From: an uncultured Ilyobacter sp.
Lineage (GTDB): Bacteria; Fusobacteriota; Fusobacteriia; Fusobacteriales; Fusobacteriaceae
Reading direction: 5' to 3'
DNA length: 64,000 bases
Assembly: GCF_963668085.1 (NCBI RefSeq)
Contig: NZ_OY764058.1
Span: 1 to 64,000, forward strand
Both the position numbers and the translations under genes were made by a program. The notes below the pieces were generated by a model, which saw nothing but the letters and a program-made list of their open reading frames with translations, did not search any database and was not told the DNA's origin. Shown in pieces: positions 18,333-32,239 of the stretch; positions within the stretch are counted from its first letter, which is position 1, and each line of letters begins with the position of its first letter.

Positions 18333-18985
18333 TCATTTATTATATACATTACATTATTTACTACAAAAGATGCAGGGTATTTTCCTCCTGACAAAACAAG
18401 TTTAAGTATTTCTTTTTTGTCATTTTTTAAAATAAACATTTTTTTTCTGCATCTATTTATTACCCCTAAACCCAAACTTATTCTATTATAATTATGCTCT
18501 CTACCTTCCAGCGACGGAACAACATCCCCAGACATCTCTAGATTATCAGAAAAAAGAGAAGCTGTGTGACCGTCCTTTCCCATTCCTAAAACTATAAGAT
18601 CAAAGGAATTTTTTTTATCTTTGATAAAATCTTTTACTTCTTTTTCATATTCTAAACGGCTTATTTCCAGACTTTCCATATATTTTATGGTTCTAAGATT
18701 TTCAATAGGAATATTTATCTTACTAAAAAAATCATCCCATAAAAGTCTATAATTGCTATCTAAGTGATTAGGAGGTAGATACCTCTCATCTACCATGAAA
18801 ATATCCACGTTTTTCCAGTTTATTTCCATATTTATAAGACGTTTAAAAAGTTCTTTAGGAGTAGTCCCGCCAGATAACGCTACAGAAAAACGTCCTTTTT
18901 CTGCCAGAGAGTTTTTATACTCTTCTACAAACACCTCAGCCGCTTTATCAAAAAGTTCTTTCTCATTCCTGGTTTTTATTACCAT
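18320..18985 (-). CDS. pgl: 6-phosphogluconolactonase
   Basis: The 221-residue enzyme hydrolyses 6-phosphogluconolactone in the oxidative pentose-phosphate pathway. It has [13 protein letters not shown] near residue 38, which binds phosphate, the [16 protein letters not shown] motif, and [13 protein letters not shown] near residue 133, typical of the DevB/SOL family. It starts 23 bp inside the end of zwf, with its GAGGTGG ribosome site within zwf, so the two are translationally coupled. It ends in the palindromic terminator shared with sodN. Confidence 0.95.
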   Translation of the reverse strand: MVIKTRNEKELFDKAAEVFVEEYKNSLAEKGRFSVALSGGTTPKELFKRLINMEINWKNVDIFMVDERYLPPNHLDSNYRLLWDDFFSKINIPIENLRTIKYMESLEISRLEYEKEVKDFIKDKKNSFDLIVLGMGKDGHTASLFSDNLEMSGDVVPSLEGREHNYNRISLGLGVINRCRKKMFILKNDKKEILKLVLSGGKYPASFVVNNVMYIINEEDK

Positions 18986-20531
18986 CTAAAACCACCTCTT
19001 CATGAAACTCACAGGTGTTCCCAAATCTCCAGCATCTCCCGTCTCTCCCTAAAAGAAGCTCTGCTTTTTCCGGTCCCCATGAACCGGCAAAATAATTTGG
19101 AAGTTCTCCTTGATAACTCTGTTCAAAATATTCATTTATAGAATCTACAACTTCCCACATGGCCTCTATACTGTCCTGCCTAGCAAATAAAGTCAGATCC
19201 CCTTTTACACAGTCTAAAAGAAGTCTCTCATAGGCATCTAGCGAGATTATATGCGCCAAATCCTTATAGTTAAAGTCCATCTCAACAGGATGAGGAAAAT
19301 TTTCACTTCCTGGATATTTTAAGTTTAACCTCACCGATATTTTTTCTTCAGGCTGTATAGATATCAAAATACCATTTGGAACTATTTTATTATATTTGTC
19401 TCCAAAAAGTTTTAATGGTGGTTGCTTAAACTGAAGATAGATTTCCGTGACTCTTTCTCTCAGTCTCTTTCCTGCTCTTATATAAAAAGGAACATCTGCC
19501 CATCTCCAGTTGTCTATATAAAATTTTCCTGCAATATATGTTGCCATCTTTGAGTCTTTTCCTACATCTTTTTCTTCGGTATACCCCACTACACTTTTTC
19601 CTCCAGATTTTCCAGGTCCATATTGACCTTTCACAATATTCTTTTTAATATAATTTCGATTCATAGATCTTATAGACTTGAAGACTTTTAGTTTCTCATC
19701 CCTGATTCTGTCTGCATCAAAGTTTGCAGGAGGTTCCATTGCAACAAGAGATAAGAGCTGCATTACATGATTTTGAACTATATCTCTTATAACCCCCGCT
19801 TTTTCATAGAATTTACCCCTATGTTCTATTCCAAGGGTTTCTGCAGCTGTTATTTGGACATGATCAATAAAATTTCTGTTCCATAGAGGTTCAAATATAC
19901 TATTACCAAATCTAAAAAATAATATATTTTGTACAGTTTCTTTTCCTAGATAATGATCAATTCTATAAATTTCATCCTCTTCAAATACTCCTAAAACTAT
20001 ACTATTTAGTTCTTTTGCGCTCTCTTTGTCTACTCCGAAAGGTTTTTCCATAATTATTTTTTTGTCATCTACAGCAGAGCAAAGATTTGATTTTTCCAAA
20101 TGATTTATCACAATAGGTGCAAATTGTGGGGGAATGGCAAGATAAAAAATAACCTGCCTTTTTTCGTTAGTCAACTCTAGGGATTTTTTATAGATTTTTT
20201 CATACATTTTATCATCGTCAAAAGCCCCAGATACATAATGAAATTTTTCCAAAAATCCTTTCCAGTTTATTTCTGATTTTCTTGAAACAAATTTATTTAG
20301 AGAACTTTTTACAATATCCCTGTACTCTTCCTCCTTGAGATCAGGCATACCACAGGAGATAATATTAAACTCCTTATGCAATTGATTCAATACAAAAAGA
20401 TTATACAGCGATGGGGTAAGCTTTCTCTGACTAAGATCTCCAGCCCCTCCAAATATTACAAGTGTAAAAGGGAGTTTTTCATTATATTTAGTGTCTTTCT
20501 CCATATAATTCAGGCCGATATTTCCCTCCAT
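18963..20531 (-). CDS. zwf: Glucose-6-phosphate 1-dehydrogenase
   Basis: The 522-residue enzyme oxidises glucose 6-phosphate to 6-phosphogluconolactone and makes NAD(P)H. The nucleotide-binding motif is [11 protein letters not shown] near residue 29. The substrate and catalytic motif RIDHYLGKE (residues about 190-198) is complete. The extreme N-terminus is slightly extended; the first ATG at 20531 has GGAGGG nine bases upstream, overlapping the end of gnd. It is the middle gene of gnd-zwf-pgl, all on the minus strand and nearly or actually overlapping, which makes one operon for the whole oxidative branch. Confidence 0.96.
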   Translation of the reverse strand: MEGNIGLNYMEKDTKYNEKLPFTLVIFGGAGDLSQRKLTPSLYNLFVLNQLHKEFNIISCGMPDLKEEEYRDIVKSSLNKFVSRKSEINWKGFLEKFHYVSGAFDDDKMYEKIYKKSLELTNEKRQVIFYLAIPPQFAPIVINHLEKSNLCSAVDDKKIIMEKPFGVDKESAKELNSIVLGVFEEDEIYRIDHYLGKETVQNILFFRFGNSIFEPLWNRNFIDHVQITAAETLGIEHRGKFYEKAGVIRDIVQNHVMQLLSLVAMEPPANFDADRIRDEKLKVFKSIRSMNRNYIKKNIVKGQYGPGKSGGKSVVGYTEEKDVGKDSKMATYIAGKFYIDNWRWADVPFYIRAGKRLRERVTEIYLQFKQPPLKLFGDKYNKIVPNGILISIQPEEKISVRLNLKYPGSENFPHPVEMDFNYKDLAHIISLDAYERLLLDCVKGDLTLFARQDSIEAMWEVVDSINEYFEQSYQGELPNYFAGSWGPEKAELLLGRDGRCWRFGNTCEFHEEVVLDGNKNQE

Positions 20532-20537
20532 AAGGCT

Positions 20538-21455
20538 TTACCCTCCTTTTTTGGTTTTTACAGAATGTCCCCCAAATTGATTTCTAAGTCCTGCTATGAC
20601 CTTATCACTAAAGGTTTCGTCTTTTCTAGACCTGAACCTTTGAAGAAGTGAAAGAGTTATGACTGGAGCCGCAACTCTCTCCTCTATACTCTCCATAACA
20701 GTCCATTTTCCCTCTCCAGAATCTTCTACATAGCCCTTTATCCCTTCAAGATTTCCTTCCTTTTCAAAAAGATCTCCACAAAGCTCTAAAAGCCAAGAAT
20801 CAATGACACTTCCATGCTGCCACACCTTAGATATTTTCTCTAGATTCAAATCAAACTCTTTCTTCTCTTTAAGTATCTCAAATCCCTCTCCAAAGGCTTC
20901 CATCATAGCGTACTCTATACCATTATGAACCATTTTTACAAAATGCCCAGAACCTGCAGATCCCATGTATTCGTATCCTCCTTCAGGTTTTGAAAGGTCT
21001 TCGAGGACAGGTTTTATAAAGTCGTAACTCCTCTTGTCACCACCTATCATAAAACAGTATCCTCTTTCAAATCCCCATATTCCACCGCTGGTTCCGGCAT
21101 CCATCAGTGTATGTCCATTTTTACTGATCTTTTCCTCCAATTTCATTGTATTTTTATAAAATGAATTACCTCCATCCACTATTACTTTTGATTCTGTGCA
21201 TCTCATTGATATATCTAGTATAGTATTTTCAGTTATCTCTCCAGCAGGGAGCATAAACCACATTATCTCAATATTTCCTTTTCCAGCCTCCTTACATAAC
21301 TCCTCTATACTTTCCACAGCCTTAGCTCCTATAGCTTTATATTTTTTTCTAAGTTCAGAATTTATGTCATAAACCGTAACCTCATGTCTTTTTTCTATGA
21401 GTTTTTTAGCCATATTTCCACCCATTTTCCCCAACCCAATCATGGCTATTTTCAT
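20538..21455 (-). CDS. gnd: 6-phosphogluconate dehydrogenase, short type
   Basis: 305 residues, the shorter GndA/YqeC form (about 300 residues) rather than the 470-residue enzyme, so it is likely NAD-preferring. The Rossmann motif is GLGKMGGNMAKKL at the N-terminus. GTSGGIWG and HFVKMVHNGIEYAMMEA supply the catalytic Lys/His-Asn region. It oxidises and decarboxylates 6-phosphogluconate to ribulose 5-phosphate. It is the first gene of the operon with zwf and pgl. ATG 21455 follows GGAGGTGG. Confidence 0.93.
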   Translation of the reverse strand: MKIAMIGLGKMGGNMAKKLIEKRHEVTVYDINSELRKKYKAIGAKAVESIEELCKEAGKGNIEIMWFMLPAGEITENTILDISMRCTESKVIVDGGNSFYKNTMKLEEKISKNGHTLMDAGTSGGIWGFERGYCFMIGGDKRSYDFIKPVLEDLSKPEGGYEYMGSAGSGHFVKMVHNGIEYAMMEAFGEGFEILKEKKEFDLNLEKISKVWQHGSVIDSWLLELCGDLFEKEGNLEGIKGYVEDSGEGKWTVMESIEERVAAPVITLSLLQRFRSRKDETFSDKVIAGLRNQFGGHSVKTKKGG

Positions 21456-21620
21456 TTGCCACCTCCTATATAGAGTTCTTTCTTCTGTATCTCATTAAAA
21501 ATTTTTACTGTGTAAAAGTTATAATTCCTCTTAATTCCTTTATTCTCATTACCCCATATAATCTAAAAATCACATTTTAACCTTAAAATTCAACTATAAA
21601 TAAAAACTGTATTCAATACA

Positions 21621-21648
21621 AAAAAGACCTTCAAAAAAAGGTCCTTTA
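21621..21648 (-). terminator. rRNA operon terminator
   Basis: On the minus strand AAGGACC pairs with GGTCTT across a T-rich loop and is followed by six T, about 150 bp past 5S. The rest of the 345-bp gap between gnd and 5S shows nothing else. Confidence 0.65.
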
Positions 21649-21800
21649 AAATTTAAATTACTATAACTTTATCACAATAAAATTTTTATAAGCCTAAATT
21701 GTATAATTAAAGCAGAAAAAAATAGCATATACAATATAATTTGTCGATAAATTGTTGTAGGATAAAGAATACTTATCTATCTTCCAAAAAATAAAAAAAA

Positions 21801-21918
21801 GCTTGGCAAGTACCTATCCTCCCGGAGGGCTGCCCCTCAAGTACTTTCAGCGTATGCAGGCTTAACTTCTGGGTTCGGAATGTGACCAGGTGTACCCCTA
21901 CAGCTATTCTCACCAAGC
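21801..21918 (-). rRNA. rrf: 5S ribosomal RNA
   Basis: 118 nt with pairing ends GCTTGGTGA and TTGCCAAGC and the conserved CCGAACCCAGAAGTTAAGC segment. Confidence 0.93.
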
Positions 21919-21992
21919 TGTTATCAACATTTATATATTGATATCATATTCTTTTGTATGCCATGGGCATTCAAAACTATATAGTAGATTTA

Positions 21993-24922
<2,930 letters not shown>

Positions 24923-25123
24923 TAAATTGTTCATCAGCTAACTCTCTTTATTTAGTCTGTTATTTCAAATGGAACAATCCATTTTCAACAACTTCATTTT
25001 TAAAGAAGAATTTTATGTTGATTTCTCTACTATATAGTTTCCAATGTCCATCTCAGTAATTATCCAAACCCTCGCGGGAAAGAACAATACCAAATAAATA
25101 GAGAAGGTCGTCTGTGCTCCTTA
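24923..25123 (-). other. 16S-23S spacer without tRNA
   Basis: About 200 bp of AT-rich spacer. No tRNA gene is present, unlike many bacterial rRNA operons that carry tRNA-Ile/Ala. Confidence 0.8.
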
Positions 25124-26645
<1,522 letters not shown>

Positions 26646-26809
26646 AAAAAGTTTATTTAAATCTCTTGCGAGATTATTAACACCTAACTGTGTCCAAATC
26701 TTGTTTGGACTTCTTTATGTCATATCTGACATTCTTTTGACTTCCTTCTCTATTTAATTGCTAATGTCCTTTTGTTTTTCTCTGTGCAGCTCTCTCGTGC
26801 ACAAGGAGT

Positions 26810-26838
26810 ATAATATCACAGTTGAAAACATGCGTCAA
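26810..26838 (-). promoter_or_regulatory. rRNA operon promoter
   Basis: On the minus strand TTGACG (26838-26833), 17 bp, TATTAT (26815-26810), about 165 bp upstream of 16S, with an A/T-rich UP-like region upstream. Confidence 0.8.
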
Positions 26839-26981
26839 CAGTTTTTTTAATTTTTTCCTGTCGTTTGTAAATAATACTTATTCAAAATAAAGTTTTATTA
26901 ATAATTTTTCAGAAAAGATTTCAACTATGTATATTGAATAAGCAAGTATAAATATTTCAATTCATTAGGTGGTGTCAGTCT

Positions 26982-27326
26982 ATGGATTACTTTGAAAATA
27001 TCCATGAAAGTTTAGCTTTATCAGTTTTAGATAGTGAAAGAATTTTAAAAAACTTTTTTCTAAATACCGCTGTAGAAGTGACCCTTATATCAAGTTACCT
27101 AAACATAAAACAAACTATTAACATCTCCAAAATTACTAGTAAAGCTAAATTTATTCATATAATTTTTTCAGAGTTTTCAGATTTTCATATAAATACAGTA
27201 GAACTTGATTCTATCTATTACTATTCCACAGGCTCCCTTGTATTTATATTTAAAAATGGATCTACCCTTACATTCAGGCCCTTAAATAATTTAAAAAAAT
27301 TAAAATCTTCATTGTCTGAAAAATAA
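26982..27326 (+). CDS. Hypothetical protein (114 aa)
   Basis: I do not recognise it. It is a soluble product of 114 residues with alternating hydrophobic residues suggesting a mixed alpha/beta fold, no signal peptide and no cysteines. It lies divergent from the rRNA promoter. Its ribosome site is weak (GGTGG eight bases before ATG 26982), and it has AT-rich codon use like its neighbours. It is probably real because of its length and position, but it could be weakly expressed. The hairpin after it serves the opposite strand. Confidence 0.5.
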   Translation: MDYFENIHESLALSVLDSERILKNFFLNTAVEVTLISSYLNIKQTINISKITSKAKFIHIIFSEFSDFHINTVELDSIYYYSTGSLVFIFKNGSTLTFRPLNNLKKLKSSLSEK

Positions 27327-27350
27327 AAAAATCTGTAAAATTACAGATTT
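27324..27350 (-). terminator. Terminator of the three-tRNA operon
   Basis: On the minus strand AAATCTGTAA/TTACAGATTT is followed by TTTTATTTTT. Confidence 0.8.
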
Positions 27351-27363
27351 AAGATTTAAAAAG

Positions 27364-27438
27364 TGGCTGGGCTGGCTGGATTCGAACCAGCGCATGACGG
27401 AGTCAAAGTCCGTTGCCTTACCGCTTGGCGACAGCCCA
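27364..27438 (-). tRNA. tRNA-Gln (TTG)
   Basis: 75 nt; anticodon loop CTTTGAC gives TTG; encoded GCCA end. Confidence 0.92.
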
Positions 27439-27456
27439 ACAATTATAAAATTTATG

Positions 27457-27532
27457 TGGTGCGTCACACAGGGATCGAACCTGTGACAACACGATTAAAA
27501 GTCGTGTGCTCTACCAACTGAGCTAGTGACGC
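27457..27532 (-). tRNA. tRNA-Lys (TTT), copy 2
   Basis: 76 nt, identical to 4669-4744; anticodon TTT, CCA encoded. Confidence 0.92.
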
Positions 27533-27535
27533 AAA

Positions 27536-27612
27536 TGGTCGGAACAGCAAGATTTGAACTTGCGACCCCCTGCTCCCAAGGCAGGTGCGCTACCGGGCTG
27601 CGCTATGCTCCG
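27536..27612 (-). tRNA. tRNA-Pro (TGG)
   Basis: 77 nt; anticodon loop CTTGGGA gives TGG; CCA encoded. First tRNA of this operon. Confidence 0.92.
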
Positions 27613-27634
27613 ATTTTTTTTACGAACAGGATTG

Positions 27635-27663
27635 ATTTTATCACAGATAAATATTCCTGTCAA
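27635..27663 (-). promoter_or_regulatory. Promoter of the three-tRNA operon
   Basis: On the minus strand TTGACA (27663-27658), 17 bp, TAAAAT (27640-27635). Confidence 0.8.
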
Positions 27664-27804
27664 TATTTTTTAAAAACATAATTATTCTTTAGTTGACCTA
27701 AAATTTATAATATAAAAAATCATAGTCTCGTGCTTTCAATCCTGATATACTTATCTAAGTAAAAGGTATTTCTCAATTTTAAAATTTAATCTGGAGGAGT
27801 TTTT

Positions 27805-28605
27805 ATGAATAAATATAAAGCAGTTATATGTGACCTTGATGGAACTCTCTTAAATTCAGAACATACAATTTCAGCCTACACCAAAAAAGTAATAGAAAAA
27901 ATTAAAAGTTTAGGTATTAAATTTTTCATTGCCACCGGCCGACATCATAAAGACGCTTTGGCCTTTAAAAATATTTTAGGCTTAGATTCTTTCCTTATAA
28001 CCTCAAATGGAGCAAAGATACATGACGAAAATAACAGAGAGATATTTTCGAGTAACATCCCTAAGGAAATGGTTAGAAAAATAATTGATCTACCTATTGA
28101 TAAAGAGATACACAGGGGAATTTATAAAGATGAATTTTGGTTTCTAGAAGAACATATAGATGGCCTGGATGTTTTTCATAAGGAGTCTGGATTTTCTTCA
28201 ATCGTCAAACCCTTTGAAGAATTAAAAGACGAAGAAGTCACTAAATTTATTTTTATATGTATGAATTCTAGCAAAATAAATCAGTTGGAAAAAATCCTTA
28301 GCCTGAAATTTAAAGATTCACTTAATATAACTCTGTCTTTTGAAAACTGCCTTGAAATAGTCCAAAAGGGAGTTTCTAAAGGTCTTGCCATAGAAGAGAT
28401 ATTAAAAAAAGAAAATATTTCACCTACAGATGCTTTGGCTTTTGGTGACGGGCTAAATGACCTTGATATGCTGCAGACAGTTGGAAAAGGATTTTTGATG
28501 GGAAATTCCCACAAAAAATTAATACAAAGTCTTCCTAATCATGAAGTTATAGATACAAACAATAATGATGGAGTTGCTAAGCATTTAGAAAAAATATTTT
28601 TATAA
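27805..28605 (+). CDS. Cof-type HAD-IIB sugar/nucleotide phosphatase
   Basis: 266 residues with the four HAD motifs: CDLDGTLLNS (nucleophile Asp10 and Asp12), ITSNGA (motif II Ser), KGLAIEEIL (motif III Lys, near 192) and FGDGLNDLDML (motif IV, near 213). The cap between motifs II and III is of the type IIB alpha/beta form, as in Cof and YidA. Such enzymes dephosphorylate sugar phosphates or flavin/pyridoxal phosphates; the substrate is not predictable. ATG 27805 follows GGAGGAG. It shares a palindromic terminator with mnmA. Confidence 0.9.
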   Translation: MNKYKAVICDLDGTLLNSEHTISAYTKKVIEKIKSLGIKFFIATGRHHKDALAFKNILGLDSFLITSNGAKIHDENNREIFSSNIPKEMVRKIIDLPIDKEIHRGIYKDEFWFLEEHIDGLDVFHKESGFSSIVKPFEELKDEEVTKFIFICMNSSKINQLEKILSLKFKDSLNITLSFENCLEIVQKGVSKGLAIEEILKKENISPTDALAFGDGLNDLDMLQTVGKGFLMGNSHKKLIQSLPNHEVIDTNNNDGVAKHLEKIFL

Positions 28606-28614
28606 TTAAACCAA

Positions 28615-28646
28615 TAAAATAAGCGGCTATATAGCCGCTTATTTTA
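28615..28646. terminator. Bidirectional terminator, 32-bp perfect palindrome
   Basis: Centred on GGCTAT/ATAGCC with A/T tails on both sides, between the convergent HAD gene and mnmA. Confidence 0.85.
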
Positions 28647-29769
28647 TAAATGCACTTGCTATTACTTTCCCGTCAAAATCGTAAAGTACAAGACCTTGAC
28701 CCGGCGTAACTGCCCTAACTTTATTATCTAAAAACTTCACCTTAATTAAATTATCTTTTACAACTTCTACTTTGCAAAGATGAAGAATATCTCGAGACCT
28801 TGTCTTTGCCTGACATTCTATTCCATCTATATCCTCAATTTTATCAAAAGATAGTACATTTATATTCTCAGCAAAAAGTTCACTTTTGAAAAGCTCCTCA
28901 TTACTGCCAACTATAACTCTATTTTTTTTAGAATCCAATTTCAAAACATATAAAGGAGTTTCATGCTGTATCCCTAGACCTTTTCTCTGGCCAATTGTAT
29001 AAAATGCAAAACCTTTATGCTTTCCTAGAATTTTACCATCTTTGGTTACTATATCTCCCTCTTTTTCAACTCTTCCTTCTGTCATATCTACCAAAAATTC
29101 CTTGAGTTTACCATCCTCTATAAAACATACTTCTTGAGAATCTCTTTTTGCATAAACTCTAACCCCCAAGTACTCGGCTATTTTCCTCACCTGAGGCTTT
29201 TCTAAGTCTCCTATGGGAAACATCAAATATTTTAAATATTCTCTTTTTACCTGGGATAAAAAATAAACTTGATCCTTTTTGGGGTCATCTCCCATATAAA
29301 GATTACCGTTTTTTATTTTAGCATAGTGCCCTGTGGCCACAAAGTCGGCTCCCATTTTTCTTCCATATTCCAAAAGTTTACCCAGTTTTATATGTCTATT
29401 ACAAACCATACAAGGATTGGGAGTTCTACCTCTTTCATATTCCTCTACAAAGTAATCCACAACTTTTTCTTTAAAGGGTTCTTTTAAATTTACTACATAG
29501 TGAGGTATATCAAGGTCATCACAGACTCTCTTGGCATCATATATATCATCTAGGCTGCAGCATGTTTTAGAATTGGAGTCTTCACTCAGTTCATCCATTC
29601 CGCTCCAGTGTTTCATTGTAATCCCTATTACATTATAACCCTGCTTTTTTAGCATATAAGCAACTGTTGAGCTGTCTACTCCTCCGCTCATTCCTACTGC
29701 CACTGTGTACTTATTATTTTCAGAATTATACTCTACATACTTGTTAAAATTATTTAAATCTAAAACCAT
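28639..29769 (-). CDS. mnmA: tRNA-specific 2-thiouridylase MnmA
   Basis: 376 residues from ATG 29769 (AGAGG seven bases upstream); an upstream in-frame ATG lacks a ribosome site. It adenylates and thiolates U34 of tRNA-Lys, Glu and Gln. The ATP pyrophosphatase loop is GMSGGVDSSTVA. The catalytic cysteines are in NPCMVCNRHIK (near 110) and in DSQEVCFIED (near 205), both present. It lies downstream of lysE-like and iscS-like genes on the same strand. The cysteine desulfurase is the natural sulfur donor, and Lys, Glu and Gln tRNAs are in this window. Confidence 0.95.
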   Translation of the reverse strand: MVLDLNNFNKYVEYNSENNKYTVAVGMSGGVDSSTVAYMLKKQGYNVIGITMKHWSGMDELSEDSNSKTCCSLDDIYDAKRVCDDLDIPHYVVNLKEPFKEKVVDYFVEEYERGRTPNPCMVCNRHIKLGKLLEYGRKMGADFVATGHYAKIKNGNLYMGDDPKKDQVYFLSQVKREYLKYLMFPIGDLEKPQVRKIAEYLGVRVYAKRDSQEVCFIEDGKLKEFLVDMTEGRVEKEGDIVTKDGKILGKHKGFAFYTIGQRKGLGIQHETPLYVLKLDSKKNRVIVGSNEELFKSELFAENINVLSFDKIEDIDGIECQAKTRSRDILHLCKVEVVKDNLIKVKFLDNKVRAVTPGQGLVLYDFDGKVIASAFIK

Positions 29770-29853
29770 TCCACTACCTCTTTTCTTAAAATATAAATTC
29801 ATAAATTTTGAAAAAAATAGGAAAAAGCTATTCCTTCATTATTTTATGATTAA

Positions 29854-30477
29854 TCAGTGATAACAAAGTGTAAAAAGTGTTAATGCCCCAAAAGAAAGCA
29901 AAACAAGTCCGCAACTCTTTGTTATTTTCTCCAGTGTTGATAATTCTATTTTTTTTCTCCAATGATATAATATATAAGTGATGACAAACCACATGAAGGC
30001 TCCCCCTATAAATATTCCACCACCTAGTTCCAAGGAAAAAAATTTAGAACTATCCTCTACTATTCCCAATGCTGTAAAAATGGCTACAAATATAAATACC
30101 GTCGAGGGATTTGCCAAAGTAACCAAAAAACATGTAAAAAAATTTTTTATTATGCCCTCACCTTCATTTTCAATCTCTTTAACTTCAAAGTGAGATTTGA
30201 ATTTTTTATACCCCATAATTATAAGGCATATACCCAATATAAACTTCAAATAAGTCTCATATGTTAATATCAAGACTTCTACCTGATTCAAAAATAGATA
30301 GGCCAGAATACCATAGATCACATCTACTGAAACCATTCCCAAAGCAGAAAAAAACCCTTCTTTTTCGCCTTCTACAAGGGTTTTCTCCATACAGTATATT
30401 CCTATTGGACCCAGAGGTAGCGAAAGGATAAATCCAGTTAAAATTCCCTTCAATAAAACTATCCCCAAATTACTCAC
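29854..30477 (-). CDS. LysE/RhtB-family exporter
   Basis: A 207-residue membrane protein with about six hydrophobic segments and the family start LSLPLGPIGIYCMEKTLVEGEKEGF near residues 19-43 (PxGP motif). The family exports amino acids such as lysine, threonine or leucine. It sits 10 bp after the cysteine desulfurase and before mnmA, so it is probably cotranscribed; cysteine or a related amino acid is a possible substrate, by context only. Confidence 0.85.
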   Translation of the reverse strand: MSNLGIVLLKGILTGFILSLPLGPIGIYCMEKTLVEGEKEGFFSALGMVSVDVIYGILAYLFLNQVEVLILTYETYLKFILGICLIIMGYKKFKSHFEVKEIENEGEGIIKNFFTCFLVTLANPSTVFIFVAIFTALGIVEDSSKFFSLELGGGIFIGGAFMWFVITYILYHWRKKIELSTLEKITKSCGLVLLSFGALTLFTLCYH

Positions 30478-30487
30478 CCTTTTTTCT

Positions 30488-31639
30488 CTAGATTATATTT
30501 AGGTTTCGCTCATTTGCTACCGCCAGTTCCAAAGCTTCTACAAAATAGTTTATATCTTCTTCTGTTGTAAATCTTCCTAGGCTTATCCTCAGAGTGCTCT
30601 TAGCCCTGTTACTGCTAAGACCTATCGCCTCTAAAACATGGGATGGACTAAGGGTACTAGAAGCACAGGCTGATCCGGCGCTTACAGCTATTCCCTTCAT
30701 ATCCAAGGCAAATAATAATAACTCTGCTTCCACTTTTTCAAAAGTGAGACTAGAGGTATTAAAAAGTCTGTTGCTTAAATCTCCGTTTATACTTGCTCCA
30801 TCTATCTTTTCTAATATTTTTTTCTCCATGTAATCACGAAGTTTCTTTTCCTTTTCCATTTCTATATATAGATCTTCAAGAGATAGTTCTAGAGCCTTGG
30901 CCATTCCACATACTCCAGACACATTTTCTGTTCCTGCTCTTCTGTTTCTCTCCTGATATCCACCTGTCAAAAATTTTTCTATTTTTGTACCGCTTTTTAT
31001 ATATAGCCCCCCTATACCTTTTGGACCATAAAATTTATGAGCAGCAAAGGAAAAAAGATCTATATTTTCAAAGTCAATTTTCACCTTTCCCAAACTTTGT
31101 ACTCCATCTACATGGAATATAATATCTTTCTCTTTGGCTATCTCTCCAATTTCTTTGATAGGCTGAAAGGTCCCAATTTCATTGTTAGAGTGCATAATTG
31201 ATATCAGTACAGTCTCATTTTTTATACTATTTTGGAGCTCCTCTATACTGACTCTCCCCTTTTCATCTACACCGAGATAAGTCACTTCCCATCCTAAACT
31301 CTCCATGTCCTTAAAGGTATTTAGTACCGAAGAGTGTTCAATCACAGATGTTATCAGGTGCCTCCCCTTATTTTTAAGAGCCCTGGCAACTCCCCTTATA
31401 GCCATATTGTTAGATTCTGTTCCTCCAGAGGTAAAAACAATCTCTCTAGATTTTAAACCCAAGAGCCCACTAATCATCTCTCTAGACTCTTCTAAAATTT
31501 TCTTCCCTTTTTGTCCTATCTGATATACACTAGAGGGATTTCCATAGCTCTCTCTCATTGCCTTGATCATTGCCTCTATTACTCTTTCATCCATCTGGGT
31601 TGTAGCATTGTTATCCAAGTAAACATTCCTCTTATTCAT
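30488..31639 (-). CDS. Cysteine desulfurase (IscS/NifS type)
   Basis: The 383-residue PLP enzyme has YLDNNATTQMD at the N-terminus, the PLP lysine in FAAHKFYGPKG (near residue 202) and the persulfide cysteine loop AGSACASSTLSPSHVL (near 327). It releases sulfur from cysteine for tRNA thiolation and Fe-S clusters. Gene order with mnmA suggests that the main client is 2-thiouridine synthesis. No iscU is adjacent. It is the first gene of the minus-strand operon. Confidence 0.94.
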   Translation of the reverse strand: MNKRNVYLDNNATTQMDERVIEAMIKAMRESYGNPSSVYQIGQKGKKILEESREMISGLLGLKSREIVFTSGGTESNNMAIRGVARALKNKGRHLITSVIEHSSVLNTFKDMESLGWEVTYLGVDEKGRVSIEELQNSIKNETVLISIMHSNNEIGTFQPIKEIGEIAKEKDIIFHVDGVQSLGKVKIDFENIDLFSFAAHKFYGPKGIGGLYIKSGTKIEKFLTGGYQERNRRAGTENVSGVCGMAKALELSLEDLYIEMEKEKKLRDYMEKKILEKIDGASINGDLSNRLFNTSSLTFEKVEAELLLFALDMKGIAVSAGSACASSTLSPSHVLEAIGLSSNRAKSTLRISLGRFTTEEDINYFVEALELAVANERNLNII

Positions 31640-31723
31640 CTGATACCGCCATATACTATTTAAATTAAAGCTAAATTTTATTATACCACACCATCTTTGA
31701 TTTCACCAACCAGGTCAGTAATT

Positions 31724-32074
31724 TCAAAGTTTTCTTCCACACTTAGGGCAATACTCATAGCCCTTCTCTATTTTTTCACCACATTCACATATGCGATTCT
31801 CATAGATGACCTCTTCTATATCCTCGTAGGCCACTTTTTCTGTTTCTATTATTTTTTTTACAGAGCTGTCATTTAACCTGTACATACTTCCACATTTTGT
31901 GCAGGTTAGAATATATTTTTTACTAAATTTAAATATAGGAATAAAGAAAAACTCAAATACATTTGAGTTTTCTACCAATTCTCCCCTTTTATTCAAGCAG
32001 CCTGTACACTTAAATGAAACCTCTTTAATTTTTTTACTTCTGTTATTTATACCAAAAACTCCTATAAAAAACAC
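31724..32074 (-). CDS. Zinc-ribbon protein (116 aa)
   Basis: The C-terminal segment has CECGEKIEKGYEYCPKCGRKL, a double CxxC zinc ribbon. A second CxxC pair at each end of the middle part (CTGC near 24, CTKC near 57) probably forms another zinc site. In between is a short hydrophobic stretch FEFFFIPIF. Such proteins are common in Firmicutes and Fusobacteria with unknown function. No ribosome site is obvious before ATG 32074, so the start is unsure. Confidence 0.65.
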   Translation of the reverse strand: MFFIGVFGINNRSKKIKEVSFKCTGCLNKRGELVENSNVFEFFFIPIFKFSKKYILTCTKCGSMYRLNDSSVKKIIETEKVAYEDIEEVIYENRICECGEKIEKGYEYCPKCGRKL

Positions 32075-32159
32075 ATTTTATCCTTTCAACTTCTTTATTT
32101 AATTTTATCACATTTCTGCAATAAATAAAAAGATTTTACATATTAAAAACTTTTGCATT

Positions 32160-32181
32160 TTATCATCCCTGTATTATAATA
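32160..32181 (-). repeat. Dispersed iteron copy (minus)
   Basis: On the minus strand: TATTAT, six bases, GGGATGATAA. It faces the copy at 32215 in the same 165-bp gap. Confidence 0.65.
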
Positions 32182-32214
32182 CTTTTTTCTGAAGCTTCAT
32201 CTATAAAACCAAAT

Positions 32215-32236
32215 TATAATTTAAGAGGGATGATAA
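32215..32236 (+). repeat. Dispersed iteron copy (plus)
   Basis: TATAAT, six bases, GGGATGATAA; a perfect consensus unit 3 bp beyond the helicase stop codon. Confidence 0.75.
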
Positions 32237-32239
32237 CTT